NCBI GenBank assembly: GCA_028622995.1
Contig: JAJQJQ010000057.1
Coordinates: 1,054,001 to 1,118,000, forward strand
Direction: 5' to 3'
From: Panagrolaimus kolymaensis
Lineage: Eukaryota > Nematoda > Chromadorea > Rhabditida > Panagrolaimidae
DNA: 64,000 nucleotides
Shown: positions 10,194-23,762 of the stretch, piece after piece
Layout: every line of letters begins with the position of its first letter
Position numbering within the stretch: position 1 is the stretch's first letter
Translations under genes and position numbers: made by a program
Notes under the pieces: model-generated
The model's input: the letters and a program-made list of their open reading frames with translations, nothing else
Database searches by the model: none
What the model was told of the DNA's origin: nothing

Positions 10194-13100
10194 AAAATAT
10201 TTCGGGTAAATTATTTTTATTTTTTACATAGTTACTTTATCATAAAATTTATTTTAAAGAATTCTCTCAAATTCGGAATATTCGAACATCATTGGATTTA
10301 TAAGAGATGAAGAAAAGAAATCAGTAAGTTCGATCTCATCTTTTTTTTTTATTATTTACGAAGACTAATTTATGAAATGGATTTCAGAAATCTTTGAATG
10401 ATTCAGAAATCAAGCAAAATGTTAATGAAATTTTTGCTGATTTTGATTTTGGATTAAATTTTGATTTTTTGGAAAATCGAATTGAAACATCAACAAAAAC
10501 TGGAAATGTTCATGCATGTGAGTGTTTTTTATTTTTATTTTTGTTTTGAAATGGATGGTGGTCAAAAGGAAAGTGAATGGGGTCATTTTTTATTTATGAA
10601 AGTCGGTGGTAGTTGTTAGTTGGTTGATCGTTGTTGTTATTGGAGTGCAAGAAAATTCTTTTAGCAATACTTTCTTTACATGAGCTTATTAAATTGTTTT
10701 AATTCTTTTGCGGCTTTAATATTATTTTTTATTGTTACTTTAAATTTTTACTTCTCATATATCACTTTTACATTCTTTTTGCTTTCTTTAAATGTTTATT
10801 TTATGTTTTGTAAGCATTTTTTATCACACTATATCATATACCCGCATTTTCTTCTGATCTGCTATCATTTTTTAAATTTCCTTTTTTCTGGTCACTTTTT
10901 CACGCTTTTTTGAATATTTTTTTGGTAGGATTTTAACCCCTCTAAAAAGTTTTATTTTTGCAATTTCCGTGTCACTGTGTCGCGCGTGGCCTTCGATTTG
11001 AATCGCCACTGGATGGCCGTGAGTCTCGAATACAACGCTTCCAACCAACTTCGCCATTGGGGAGAAAAAGATAGATGAGAACATGCATGTTCGTGGTCAT
11101 TATTTTTATGTTCACTCTTTTTTCCCGAGCACAATAGTTTCACCTCGCTTGCATTTTTAATCCTTTTTTTTCATGAATTTCAATTCTGAGATCTTTGATG
11201 GAACATAAAAACTGACCAAAGCGTGAATTTAAAAAAAATACCTCGAAAGTATTTCTCTTTTTTCATCTTTGATTTTTTTATTATTTTGAATGCCATGATC
11301 AAAGGCGAAGTGGTAGTAGTAGACGATTACTCTTTTTCGACGTCGTTATTGTCATCTCAGGTGATGGATTTTAATTCGAGAAAAAATAAACGAGAGAAGA
11401 GCGCGAAAGAAGAAACAATCACTTCCACTAAAAAAAAGTATGACCTTCACGGAAGGCGAGTCCGAATCTGCGACATTCAAGCACCACCAGGGGCGGCTGT
11501 CCGAGAGTAACAATAAAAAAAAATAAAGGGAAGAAGAAGATTCAACTCTAGGCGGTTCGTTCCATGCGTCGCACCAGCCTGCGCAAGTGAGAGATAGATA
11601 GAGATGTGAGAATAGGAAGAAAGAAGAAGAGCCCTCCGACATCCACGACGTCGGCAAAAAAAAAAAACTTTTTGTTGTATTGCGTCGTCAAAGAGTTTTT
11701 GTTCAAAATTGCGTTAGTGTATCTCCCCTTCTCACCATTTTTTGCCTTACCTTAACTCTCCAACAACGCTTCTATTTTATCAATCTTAAATGTGTTGTGA
11801 TATTTAATTACTGATTCTCAAAAAAATATATCCTAAGGGCATTGGACAATTTTCATTTCAGCGTTGCTTGAAGATCTCGAGATTTCTCCTCCTGTTTATT
11901 TATCCCATGATCATCTTTCACTTGAATTAGAAAAACTTTTATATATATTCAATTTATTTATTATTTTATTTTATTTTTGAAAATCACCATTCTCTCACCG
12001 CTTCAACATTCATCTGCAGCCGGGGTTGCGATAACTTCATCGCCTCAGGCATTGCCATCGTCATCCACATCATCGGATGGTTCATTATCTCCTATAACAA
12101 CCTTTGCAACCATTCAACAATTTTCACCTCCTTGTTCCACGACAATCTTAGTGGCACCTTTGCATCAATATTCCCTTCAACAAATACAACAACAACAGCA
12201 GCAACAAATTTCACTTCATCAAATTAAATCAGAGATTCAAGATGTGCCGTCGCATCAGCAGCAACAGCAGCATCATCATCAAATTCATCATCAATTAATA
12301 ATACAAGCAAATTCTCATCATTCAATTAATAATAATTATAACGATATTAAACCAAATCATCATCCTGGTTTGGGTGCTGCCGCAGCTGCTATGAGAGGTT
12401 AGTAAAAAAATATTTCAAAAAAGTTTTTAAAAAAAGGCGTTTAGCTTTGAAAAGTTTGTTAATTTTTTAAAATTAAAGGATATAAAAAATCACTAATAAT
12501 TTGTCGTATACCAAGACGATACCTCCTTAAAAAATTAAAGGCTTCTTTTCTAATTTTAATCAAAAAATTCTTTATTATGGTATACCACTATGCATTTAAA
12601 AACATTACCATAATCGCGAGTAAACTAAAAAAAGATTTTTTAATTCTTAAAAAATTTCCTACTTTTCATTTTCTTTAAATTATTAGACTCTTTTTTCCAA
12701 TCTTTAAAGTTTAAGCCAAACCAGATTGTTTTGTCTATTAAAAAAATACTGTAAGTAATAGAAAAAAAGTATTTTTGATTTTAACCAATTTAATTGAGTA
12801 GTTTTTTTTGTGCATAATAAAGTTCAAAATTGCGCAAAAATGGACTTCTTGTGTCGCCCGGTACACGTGTCACGGAATGGACGACAACAGAATGGCGTGG
12901 AAGGGGAAAAAATTGCGACGGTCAGTATTAAAAAAAATATTTGTAAAATATTTTACAGTCAGTTTTTGCATACAAAAAAAAATAATTGCTGAACATTTCA
13001 TAAGTAAAAATCAATCTGCGTTAAAAAAATAAGAAGGACAATTATGGCATTTTAAGTCAAAAGAGTGTAAATATTTTACAAAACTAGGGAATGAAAGTTA

Positions 13101-16100
13101 GATAAAAGAATATTACATAGTTGATAAAAATGATAACGAAAAATATTATTTTGCAACCGATTAGTAAAGGGAAAAAATATTGAAAATGGCGAATTTAGCC
13201 TCGATTTTCGTAACCCCATTTTGGGGGAAACGGGACCTCGTCCTTCCCCGTGATGGCATAGAAACCTAGATATTGTCTTTTTTAGTGGTGGTGGTTTTGG
13301 AATTATTTCACTTGACTTTTTTTCAATTTCATTTATTTAACGAAATAACATTTGAGTCATATTGGTTAAGTTATCAAATTATTTATAAACGTCGGGGTAT
13401 ATTTTTTTTATTGTATAATTTGAACTGAACCCTTGCTACTATTTTTTATTTGTCGTCATACCTCTTTCTTGTATTTTTGAAAATTTGAACTTGGGCTTTT
13501 TCTATTAGAATTTCATTTATTCATTCTTTCTATTTATTTTACATGTTAATCAATTTGATTAATACCTTTTCTCACTTTTTTTTCTTTACACTTTCTCATT
13601 TACAAAACAAAACCACAAAGCCATAGGTTCAAGGACTTTTCATGTTATTATTTTCTCAAATTTACCTAATCATCAAGTTTTGTATTTGACAATTTCCTGC
13701 TGTTTGAAGGATTCTCTTTGTCTCAATTTTTTTTTTAAAACTTTGATGCTTTCGAAAAAAAATGGAGTGACCGCTGAGGTTTTTAAATTTTTTTCAAAAA
13801 ACACATGTGTTTTTTTTTATTTCACTTCTTTCGTGTGCTGCTTTGTATCCTCACCGAAAAACGTACAAACCGCTTGAAGGTCAAACCTTTAAAAAGTGGA
13901 CATAAAAAGTTGATGAGGTGTAACTAACTTATAAAAAATTTTTTTGAGGAACAATAGTTGCAAAAATTTTTTTAAAATATTGTAGCAAAAAATTTCATTT
14001 GATTCTTTCACACATTTTTGCCTTACGAAGTTTTTATTATTTTTATTTAAAGATGAGTGGATGAATTGCGCTTCAGTCAATATAATCCGTCAGCACCAGG
14101 CACGAATATGAGAGAGAGATTCGTGTCTCTAATATTGAAACGTGACCTTGGAGGGCCATCACTTTTTTCTTCTTCTCGCCATTTTTCTTGTTGCCACCCT
14201 CGATAGAGCCAGAGGAAAATTTTTAGAAACGTTTGCGCAGTATAAAACGAACGCCACCAAAAAAAAAATTGATGAGAGAAAGATTACGCAAAATAAAACC
14301 CTTTCAAAAAAAAAATGGAGAAGATTTTTCTCTGTCATTGCAGAAAAGATTTCGAGAAAAATTAATGCATTTATCTTTTATCCATTTATTATTGAATGAT
14401 GAATGTTTTTGTGTTGTCTATTTTTCTTTTCTCGATTGTAAATTGAAAAAAGGGATTCTTATCAAAATATTGCATATGTATCTTATGACAGACAACAACA
14501 ACAAAAAAATGATAAAAGAAAGATACGATAGAAGAAGGGAAAAAAGAAGAAAGTTATAAACAAACTTGTTGGTTTACTTTGAGAAAAATAATGCAATAAG
14601 AAAGCAAATGTATTTTTCATATTTGTTCATTGGCGCTTTTTTTCTTTCAATGATTTTTTTTAACGAAGGCAATGGCGATAAGCCTTCCCGCAGAGAGGCA
14701 GGCAATCTTCACTCTTTTTATTTTTTTGGCTCTGCATTCCTTGGCACAAAAAATATTTTTATAATGCCGAATCACGCAAACATTTTCTTTGCTTTTTGGT
14801 ACTAAGATTGTAGAGAGTGAGTGAGTTGTTATATCTGTTCGTCCATCTTTCATAGCACTCAGCTCACATAAGATAAACTGAGGTATTTTTGTGTATAGAA
14901 ACGATCGTTTTTTGCTTTTGTTTTTGCCAAAAAAAATTCCTGCTGCTGCTTTTTTTGTTCTTCTTCAAATCAACGAGACATACATAGTCTCTTTAAATAT
15001 TTCTTCCGCTTACATCAGGTCAAATTTTTTCTTCAATATCTTCTTTTCTTCGACCTCAAAGTTCTACTGACCTCATCATCGCCGTGCGACGACCTCGTGA
15101 AGGCCATGCCAGATCAACTACCGCCGTCAACATCATCATCATTTACTCCAGATTTAACTCATTGTTGTGTGGTTGATACATATTCCTCATTAGATGATGT
15201 TAAGCATCAACCCCTATCATCAACATCAAATAGTGAAAATGTTGCTTCTGGTGGAGGACGACAACATCATTCGATGATAAAAAATGAAATTTTTGATCAA
15301 CAAACTCATCATCTTCAATTATCTCATCCTCCTCCAACATCAAGTCACATTCAAATTCCGTTTATTTCAGTGAAACCTGAATTAATTGATTCACAACAAA
15401 ATCTTCTTTCTCGCCCATCACCATCGAATTCAACATCGAAACCATTGAGAAAATCAAATCATACAAGAATTATCAATGAAAACGGAGAACGTAATGTTTT
15501 TTTACTTTTTTCGGGGTTCTTTCTTTCTGTGATCTTTACAAAATTTTCTTCTTTTTCATAGTTTTTTAACTTTCCTTTTTTTGTGTGGCTAAAACGCATT
15601 CATTATTTTTTTCGCTTGATTCAAGGCTAAACGTCAAATGTTAAAAAGTGCGAACTTTGTTCTATGATATTATTAACCTTTTAATTTTTAGCTCAAATAG
15701 AAGTGATTCCATGCAAAGTGTGCGGGGATAAGAGTTCTGGAGTTCATTATGGAGTGATTACCTGTGAAGGCTGTAAGGTCAGTTTCTTTTTCTTATATAT
15801 TTACAATTTTTTTATTGCGCTATGGTTTTTCCTTTTACTGCCCAACTACTAAAATAAGAACAGCTGCATTTAATCTTTTTTGATTGATTGCACCGTTCAA
15901 TTTTGGAGAAATGATAGTTTTTTGATCTAATTTTAAGATTATGCAATATATATTTTTGCTTAAGTTTGGGGAATTTTTAAGAATTTATCGATTGTTTCAA
16001 AAGTAATTTGTTTTTATCGAGCAGGTTTTTTGTTTTTAAAGTATCCACTAAAACATTGGTATTTGATTATTTTTTTGGTTGTTGCGCAATCGTATCCCGC

Positions 16101-18204
16101 GTGGCTTCCTTGCATTTTTGTTGTTGTTTGTCCGGTTGTTCATTCTTGTTGAGTGACCAATGAGATGAACATAACCATAAAACCGATATAGCTTTTTTGT
16201 TGTTGCTTTTCTTTCTCTCCGAAATTTCTCAACCGCTATAAGAAAAGGAAAAAACAGGATACTAAAAAAGAGAAAGAAGCATACGGTAAAAAAAAGGCGC
16301 ATTGTAAACAAAAATATGTTAGTTCTAAAATCAAATTCTAACTTATATATATTTTAGGGATTCTTTCGACGTAGCCAATCATCAAATGTTAATTATCAAT
16401 GTCCAAGATCCAAGAGCTGTGTTGTTGATCGAGTCAACAGAAATCGATGTCAATATTGCCGCTTGAAAAAATGTATGGAATTGGGAATGAGTCGTGATGC
16501 TGTTAAATTTGGTAGAATGTCCAAAAAACAACGTGAAAAGGTGGAGGATGAGGTTTGAGTTTGCTGTGTTTTTCCCCCCACTGTCTTTGAACATTCCGTG
16601 TTTTTGATTTTTCACGTTTTTTGAAACACAAATATTTGCACTTTTTAATAATTCAAAGTTTGTAATAGTAATCTCTATAACTAACATTGATCTTTTTTAC
16701 AAAGTTAAGATGTTTTGATTGATCAATGTTTGTTATGTTTAGTTTGTTTTCTACTGTAACATAATTTGTTGTGAATATTTTTGTATTCTTAAACCTGTTA
16801 ACAGATGTTTTTTTATCTGCCCGTTACATAATTTCATTCATTTAATAACTCTTAATGTTTAGGTTCGAATGCATCGACAATTAGCTGAAGTTCATATGTA
16901 TCAATCTCAACCATCATATCATGATTATTCTCCTCCAATTGTTCCAATTTCTGGTTATGAAATGTATGCACCTCAATCTTCAACGACAACACCAATTCCA
17001 ACTTATACTCATTCAAATGGTCTTCATTTAATTTCATCGGGTAATACTCCACCACCAAACTCATATGCTGCTCCACCACCTCATCATCCATTAACAGCTG
17101 CTGCACCAATTAATTATCCACCACCTCAATCATCCCTTGGAGGAGCTGCGGCTGCAAATGTTAATAATGGACATAATGGTTATGCTCTTGCTCAAATTGG
17201 CGCTGTTCCATCTTCCTCTGGAGGTTATCCTGAATCTATTCTAACTCAACATCAAAATAATGAAGAAAGTTTTATGTCTGCTATTCTAAACGCTTATGAA
17301 CAAAACTTTGAGAAATTATTTGAAAGAAATGAAGAAAGTATTAACACAGCTGCATTGTTTGTTAATCAGGTAAGAAAATTGCTTTAGGGATGCCGTTAGG
17401 GTAAACAGGGTTTTGTGTTAAAAGTGTTAAAGACATAAATTTCTTAAAATCAGAAATTGACCTTGGTCGATGGGAAATTAGGAAGGCAACTTCCCTTTAA
17501 AAATGTTGCAAAAAACATGAACATATATGTTTTTTTTGGCTCAAATGGTTTAAAATGAATAAACAAATAAACATACTTTTTTTCAGACTCGCAACGATGG
17601 ATGGTTGACTTTTACTGATAAAGTAACAAAAGTAATACAATATATAATTGAATTTGCGAAGTTAATTCCAATTTTTGCTGAACTTGATCAAACTCGACAA
17701 ATAAATCAACTTAAACGCAATACGTTTGAAATGACTATTGTAATAATGGCAACTGGATATAATCGTGAGCATGATAGCCTCAATGTTGATGGTGGAATTA
17801 TTCCTGGTCGCCAAACTATTGCTTTATGGCCACAAGAGGCGATTGAAACTCGTTTGGCTTACGATATACTTTTATGCTTTCAAGAACTTACTGCTCTTCA
17901 ATTAACCAATCTCGAAACAGCTCTCCTTCTTGTCATCATTTTAATGCAAGGTGAAAAAGAACAAATAATGTTTACTCAAAAACTTCAACAAACTCTCCTT
18001 CATCAATTGATGATTCGATATGGTGATGAAACAGTATTTACAAGACTCATGGAATTATTACCTAAATTTAAAGAAATCTCGAATTTTCATTTACAATGTT
18101 TAAATAACTTCCGTGTTGAAAATCAAGCTGCAACACTCACAACTGGAATGCCTCGTGTTCAATTACCTGATCTTTATGAAGAACTCTTTTCTTTAGAACA
18201 ATGA
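10186..18204 (+). CDS. nhr-23: Nuclear hormone receptor NHR-23 (DHR3/ROR family)
   Basis: Exons 10186-10205, 10260-10323, 10388-10517, 11862-11893, 12049-12397, 15062-15490, 15692-15777, 16358-16552, 16863-17369 and 17587-18204 join in phase to 809 aa. The DNA-binding domain starts at C349 ([17 protein letters not shown]) with P-box EGCKG, then the family's typical extension ([19 protein letters not shown]). The ligand-binding domain covers about 615-805 and ends with an AF-2-like helix (LYEELFSLE). The N-terminal part has Ser/Thr and Gln/His-rich segments. In C. elegans this factor drives moulting gene oscillation; that role is carried over by homology. Exons from 15692 on are secure. The 5' part is less so: the 11894-12048 intron has a weak donor, and the 15062 acceptor is weak, with an alternative at 15018. 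ATG 15106 could start a shorter isoform. Confidence 0.92.
10518..11861 (+). other. Long nhr-23 intron 3
   Basis: The intron is T-rich at the left and less AT-rich at about 10960-11060 and 11330-11660, where purine-rich and GC-containing blocks occur. These blocks could be enhancers or an alternative first exon. A tRNA-like stretch at 10960-11060 was examined and rejected. Confidence 0.45.
12398..15061 (+). other. Long nhr-23 intron 5, possible internal promoter
   Basis: 2.66 kb of AT-rich DNA. Its right part (about 14,100-15,060) lies directly before an exon with an in-frame ATG at 15106, so an internal promoter for a short isoform is plausible. A palindromic CACGTG E-box lies near 12864. 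No supported gene lies inside it. Confidence 0.4.
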
Positions 18205-18813
18205 TTTATAGTATCAAAAAAAGTATTTTTTATTTTATTGTTTAGTATACTTTTATTTGTAATATTCTTGTCTCTATTAACATTCCAAAAAAACAAATTC
18301 TGTGGTTTTTTCATTGTAAAACATTCCCATTTTGTTTATTTTGTTTTATTCTTTCACATTTTTTCATATCTTTGCTTCTTTTTTTAATTTTATTGTTGTG
18401 TATTTATTTATTTTATGTTTCTTTCAAGAAAAAAAATATTACTGTAACTTTTTTTTTATCTTGAAACAAAATAATCTCAATTTTTTAATGGCAAATCCCG
18501 AGTTTTATTTATTTATTTTTATCTACTACCATTTCGCGGCCTAATACTACTACTAAATTTTTTATCACAAGCATTTTCCGATGCTTTCTTCGGTTTATTT
18601 AATATATAATTTTAATAACCTGTGTTTTCATATTTTTCGATTTTTTTTTAAATATCACCATTGCCGTAAAAAAATTTTTAGTGTGCCTTTCTTTGGCTTG
18701 TTTGTAAAGGCTGAATCAAATTTATTGTATATTTTTTTGTGTGTGCTTTTTGAGTACATATATTTTTGTAATTTATTTGCGTAATCCTTTTTTATCTTTA
18801 AAAATTTTTGACA

Positions 18814-18819
18814 AATAAA
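18814..18819 (+). promoter_or_regulatory. Candidate polyadenylation signal of nhr-23
   Basis: AATAAA about 610 bp after the stop codon. Other A-rich sites are closer, so the 3' end is uncertain. Confidence 0.3.
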
Positions 18820-21800
18820 ACTTTGCAATATTTATTGATTTGGTTCATACAAAAAAAATATGTTGAACGATGATATTGGAAAATACCTTATTTAGATAGA
18901 TTTACCAAGCACATTCTTAACCACATTGTTTTACTGCTATTTTTAGAGGCCTTATTTTCGAGTTTTTGCTACAAATGCTTTAAAACTTTTAAAAATGGTC
19001 TTCATATTCACTTATTTTTGTTGTTGTTGCTACAATCATAAAAAATGATTGCATAACTAACCATTGCTATTTAACCTACTTTTTCTTTTCATTTTAGCGC
19101 ATCCTCCTTTTTAAATTTTAAAAAATTCGGGCAAAACATTGATTGAACGGCAAACAACGATTTTTAGGCAATCGACCGTGTGACGACTGACTTGACTATT
19201 TCAATCCGGTTTTTTTTCTGCAACCAAAAAAACTATGAGAGATATAAAAAGTGGGTCATGCACCTTTGACCATCCTGGTACCGAATAAAATACGTAATAA
19301 TATATTCAAATAAAAAGAAGAGAGAGAGGATAGATGGAAAACATGAAGAAATATGTTTTTCGGATAGGAGGGAAAGCAGCGTCAAATGTAACTTTTTTTC
19401 TTCTTCAACTGGCGCCATTTCATGATTTAATGTATTTCAACGATGGATGATGCTCAAAAACAAGAAGAAAAAGAAAGAAGTGGCAATGAAAAAAGGGAGA
19501 GAAAAAAAGTAAGAAAAAAAGAAAGAGAAAGATGACCGGAAGCTCAAAACAATGCAATGTTGTCCTTTGATTATTATGTTTGTTGGTCAGCATTGTATAC
19601 AAAAAGAAGAAGAAATGTTACGTAATTCGCTTGTTATTTTCTAAAATAACTACAAACAAAAAAGAAAATTTATATATGTACAGTAGAGATCACAAAAAGG
19701 GACATTATACTTTGTTATTGTTATTATTTCTTAAAACAATATCAAAAAAATAAAAAACGGATAAAGAGTGATTGATAATTAGCGTCGAAAATGGAAAAAT
19801 AATGCAAAGCTCATACATACATTCGCAAAGCTATTAAAATCTTCATAGTAGTCTTACAAATTTCAATAAAAAAAATTTCTTTCAAACCTAAAGCAAAAAA
19901 ATTTTTTGATTTCCATCTTTTATTTTTTAAGGCTTCTCAATTTTTTTTAGATTTTTGAAATCAAAATTCTACAGATTTTTTTAACTTCAATAATTAATTT
20001 CCTCTTCCTTCAACTTCTTGGCACTTATTTTTTTAACTGCACTTTTAACTTCACGTTTCTCGAGTTTTATTTTTCCAGTAACATTTTTAACTAACTTGTC
20101 ATTTCCTATATCAAACTTTAGCAAACTTTTTAATTTATAAAATTTTAGTAATCACTAAAGAAAATAAATGATGGATGTCAATCATTTTTTAATGTTCGTT
20201 TTCATATTTTTTAAAACGTAGCAAAACTTTCGTCAAATGTTTGCCAAAAAAAACTTACTTTCGTCGAATAATTTGTGTTTTAATATTTGCTATTTTTTAT
20301 TTTAACTACAAGAACATTTTTTTCTTTCTTCTTCGATGGCATCAACAAAAAGAGGGAAATCTCTTGTCAAATACAATTAGCTTTTAAATATTCTTAACCC
20401 TCACCAACGGCGTAAAAACCAACAAAAAAATGCAAGCAAAAAAGTAAAGTAATTTATGTATAAAAAAGAAAAGTTTATACTTATTTTGGTTGTTAAAATT
20501 GCATCTCGCTTTTTTGTTTTCGTAAAATAATTTTTTTTTGAAAATTTAATATATTCAAATTGCCAACAACAGCAACTTTGCGCATATTTTAGTGGCAAAA
20601 CTAAATTTGCTTTTCTTTTTTTTTGCCTTTAAAAAAAGAAAGAAAGGCTTCGTCCATTTGGTCAAAAAGCATTTTAGGAAATGAATATTGAATGATGACC
20701 AAGCAAACAAGCACATATTTGAGTTTTTTTTTTATGAAGGATGATGATGACTTTGAGCGATCAAGTTTCTTCCTCTCATATATTTTTTTAAATACGTGAG
20801 TAACTTTACAGCTTTTTTTACTCTTCTTCTTCACTTTTATCCATCCATACTCAAGTTTTTCAAGTTATTATCATTTATTTTTATAAAGATTTGTTGCGGC
20901 TTTTCTCTTTTTAAAGTATACTAAAAAAGCTTCTCTCTTTGATGTTTCTGATGTTAAACTAAATTTGGGTAAATAGCTTTTTTCCATTTAAAAAAGGAAA
21001 GAGAAGATAGAGAATACGGCATTTTTCTGTATACATTTTTAACAAACTTTTTTTATATTTTACTTTTTCTTAGGAAGCAATTTGGAAGAAGTTATTTGCA
21101 ATGTTTTTAGATTTTTTTATTTTTCTAAAAAAATTTGCGCATCCATGCGTTTCTAATTTTTTTTCTCCATGTTTTTATTTTTGTTTTACAAGCTTCTTCT
21201 TCAACAAGAAAGGTTAAAATAAATTTTTGCTTTTCCTGTGTTGGTGAAGCTTCTTTCAGAAAATATGGTTGACTTGAATTTTTTTTTGATAAAGACTTTA
21301 AAAGATTTACAAAAAAAACTTTTTGCTTTTTATAATTTTCAAAAGGTAGTGATGACGTCGAATTTTTTTTTGTTCATTTTTTACTTTGTCTCAAACCTTT
21401 TCTTCTAAAAAGAAAACTTTTTAAATTGAATTGTCTAAAAAAACGGAAAAGAATGTTTCTTTATATGTTCTTTACATATACGAGACAGAGATGTATGAAA
21501 GTCGTTTTTTGATATAAAACTTCTTTAAAAAAAATTTCTTATCACCGTTTCTGTCATCACTAGTATTTCATTTCTTATATATGAATAAGCACTCATTGAA
21601 TCTACAAGTTGATTCTCAGCATCTTCTTTCCCATTTTCAAGAAAATGCATACACCGGTGTTTTTGCTTTGTTGCTATTTCTTTTTTCTTTGTTTTTATTC
21701 TTCTTTTTTTTCTGGGACAAATAAGCTTTTGTATTCAAAGAAGTGGACTTTTTTCATTGTGTCTTCAACATCCGTGAAGAGCACCTCAAAAAAAATAAAT

Positions 21801-21920
21801 TCATCATAGTAGTTGTTGGGCTGTGCCATCGGCGGTAAAAAAAATAAAGCATCGAAAAGCCAATGGACGACGGAAACAAGCAACAACATAAAGAAGACAT
21901 TAAAAAAATAGAGTCGCCAC

Positions 21921-22211
21921 CAGGCCTCTTCCACGGGCCGGGTTTTGCCGGCCTGGCCCGGCCCGGCCCGTCTTGATTTCGGCCCGGCCCGGTCTGCGGC
22001 CCTTTTGGTTTAGGCCCGGCCCGGGCCGGGCCGCGGGCCGGCCCGTCAATTTTTTTTTTTTTGCCTTGGTATTCCCTTTGATTTTTTTTCTTTTTTTAGA
22101 AAATGGTCGGCCTCGGCCCGGCCTGGCCCGTCCAAAAGTCGGCCCGGCCCGGCCCGCGGGCCAGGCCGGGCCGGGCCGGGCCGGGCTGGACGGGCCGAAG
22201 GAAGAGGCCTG
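21921..22211. mobile_element. GC-rich non-autonomous hAT-type element, 291 bp
   Basis: The element begins with CAGGCCTCTTCC and ends with its exact reverse complement GGAAGAGGCCTG. The same 8 bp, GTCGCCAC, flank both ends (21913-21920 and 22212-22219), which is a hAT-type target duplication. The inside consists largely of GGCCCG repeats on the left and their inverted copies on the right, separated by an AT-rich centre near 22045-22100, so the whole can fold back on itself. Its base composition is completely unlike the surrounding AT-rich DNA. The proline/arginine/glycine-rich open frames across it are by-products of the repeats. It is unrelated in sequence to the element at 9622-9836. Confidence 0.88.
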
Positions 22212-23762
22212 GTCGCCACCCATTTTGCGCTCTTGCTATTTTTTTTTTCTTGCTTCATCTTCTCCGGCGGGTTGTCACCGCCGCCGACGTCCAAACGAAT
22301 GAAGACATTAGAAGAAAGCCTTTAGGGCAAAATCGTCGTTGTCGCTGTCTCATCTCAATTTGCTGTTTCCTTTAGTTTTTTACTCGTCACTATAATAACT
22401 GATGCATAATCTTCACTTTTTGCTTGCATGTGGAGATTTTTTTACTCTACGCTTTTTTGATCTCCTTCATTAGGATGGACGGAAGACAGGTTGTCATCAA
22501 AGTTGTTGTTGCATTTGATTTATTTCATTTTTTAAGCGGTTGGCATTCATGATATGAAACATATGTTTTTTTTTCGCGAATGGCCCTCTCTTTTTGACTT
22601 GATTACGGTAAAAGGACAAAGTGAAAGGTTTTTTGGTTTTGATTTCGTGATAGCATTTTTTTTAAACTTCTTTTATTTGCATAGTTTTTTTTAAAACTTT
22701 TCATACACCGTTTTAATTTTTTCAAAAAAAAACTTCATCTTTTTTTTTGCTTTTGATTTGTTTGCGAAAAAGCCGAGGATTGATGACGAAGTTTTTTTTG
22801 CCATCCACAAAAATATAAAAATCCTTGACTGCTTTTTTTAAGCTATAGAAAAAAACGGAACTCAATTTCAAGGGTCATGTTTCGCTTCGTTTTTTCTTTT
22901 TTGAAATTAAATCCTTTACTTTTTTTTTATTTTGCTCGACGATAAAATTAATTTTCTCCATAAAAATAGAATCCAAATATGTACATATATACATACCTTA
23001 GCTTTAAAGAAGACTTATCTATGGTTGCCGATGCCTGCCATTGAGGAAGCCAAAAAGTTGTGTTTTTTTTTCTATTTAAAATATTATGGCTTTTAATTTG
23101 ATTTAATTTTCTTTAAATACGTTTTTCCTCTTTTCTCTTTGGTCTTTTTTTACAACGTTATATCCATGCTTTTTCTCTCTCCATCCCCTTCTTTTTACCT
23201 TTAATAAGTTAAAAAAATTTGCAGACGGCAATTTCAAAAAAAAAGAAAGATAAATTTGATCGCATCTTTTGCTTTTTTGTTTCAAAAAATATTGAATAAT
23301 ATCAATCAATAATAAGCTGTCAAAAAAAGAGTCAAGAAAAATTTTTTTGTTTGAAATTATTCTTTTTTTTGTTGTGCCGTTTGTTGTTGCTTTAGAGAAA
23401 TGTCGCTTCTTGTCCAGGTGTAAAAAAAAGGGAAGCAAGCAACCCAAAAAGCTGTCTCGTTGAAAAACAAAAAATTTACTTTTCTTATGTTTTCCTTTTT
23501 TGTTTTAACTAAAAATGTGTAATACGCCGCGCCACTATGGTGGACATATTTTTAAATGTTTTAGAACCGTGACTAATTTTTCTTACCTCGATTTTTTTAA
23601 ATTACATCTTATAGTTAATTTTTTACAGAACTCCACACTTTTTTTATTAATCAAAAATTCATATTATATTTTTAAATGTCTTCAAATGACCCACTACAAT
23701 TATTACGGTGATAATATTAGTATAAATATTTATGCTTCAAACTGTTTTATTCAAAAAGCAAA

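Larger units (their letters stand above)
18205..23762. other. Gene-poor region between nhr-23 and avr-14
   Basis: 5.6 kb of very AT-rich DNA with many homopolymer runs. Both neighbours run left to right, so the right part should contain the avr-14 promoter. The open frames are low-complexity (F, K, I, Y, L) and unsupported. The only structured feature is the GC-rich insertion at 21921-22211. An nhr-23 poly(A) signal candidate lies at 18814. Confidence 0.55.

Noticed and set aside
10960..11075. tRNA-like sequence on the minus strand with a good A-box match (TGGCGAAGTTGG) and a weaker B-box-like GATTCAAATC
   Set aside because: The D, anticodon and T stems do not form and no acceptor stem closes; the match to the internal promoter boxes is probably chance or a very old tRNA remnant.
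11223..11510. 95-codon frame inside nhr-23 intron 3 ending in [10 protein letters not shown]
   Set aside because: It lies in the intron with no phase-compatible splice sites to the nhr-23 exons; the less AT-rich composition is better explained as regulatory DNA.
12808..13032. Overlapping frames in nhr-23 intron 5 around a CACGTG site
   Set aside because: Frames overlap in two phases and have no homology; only the E-box-like site is noteworthy, and one site alone is weak evidence.
21900..22375. Several overlapping long open frames on both strands rich in Pro, Arg and Gly
   Set aside because: They are produced by the GGCCCG repeats of the hAT-type element and have no domain or splice context.
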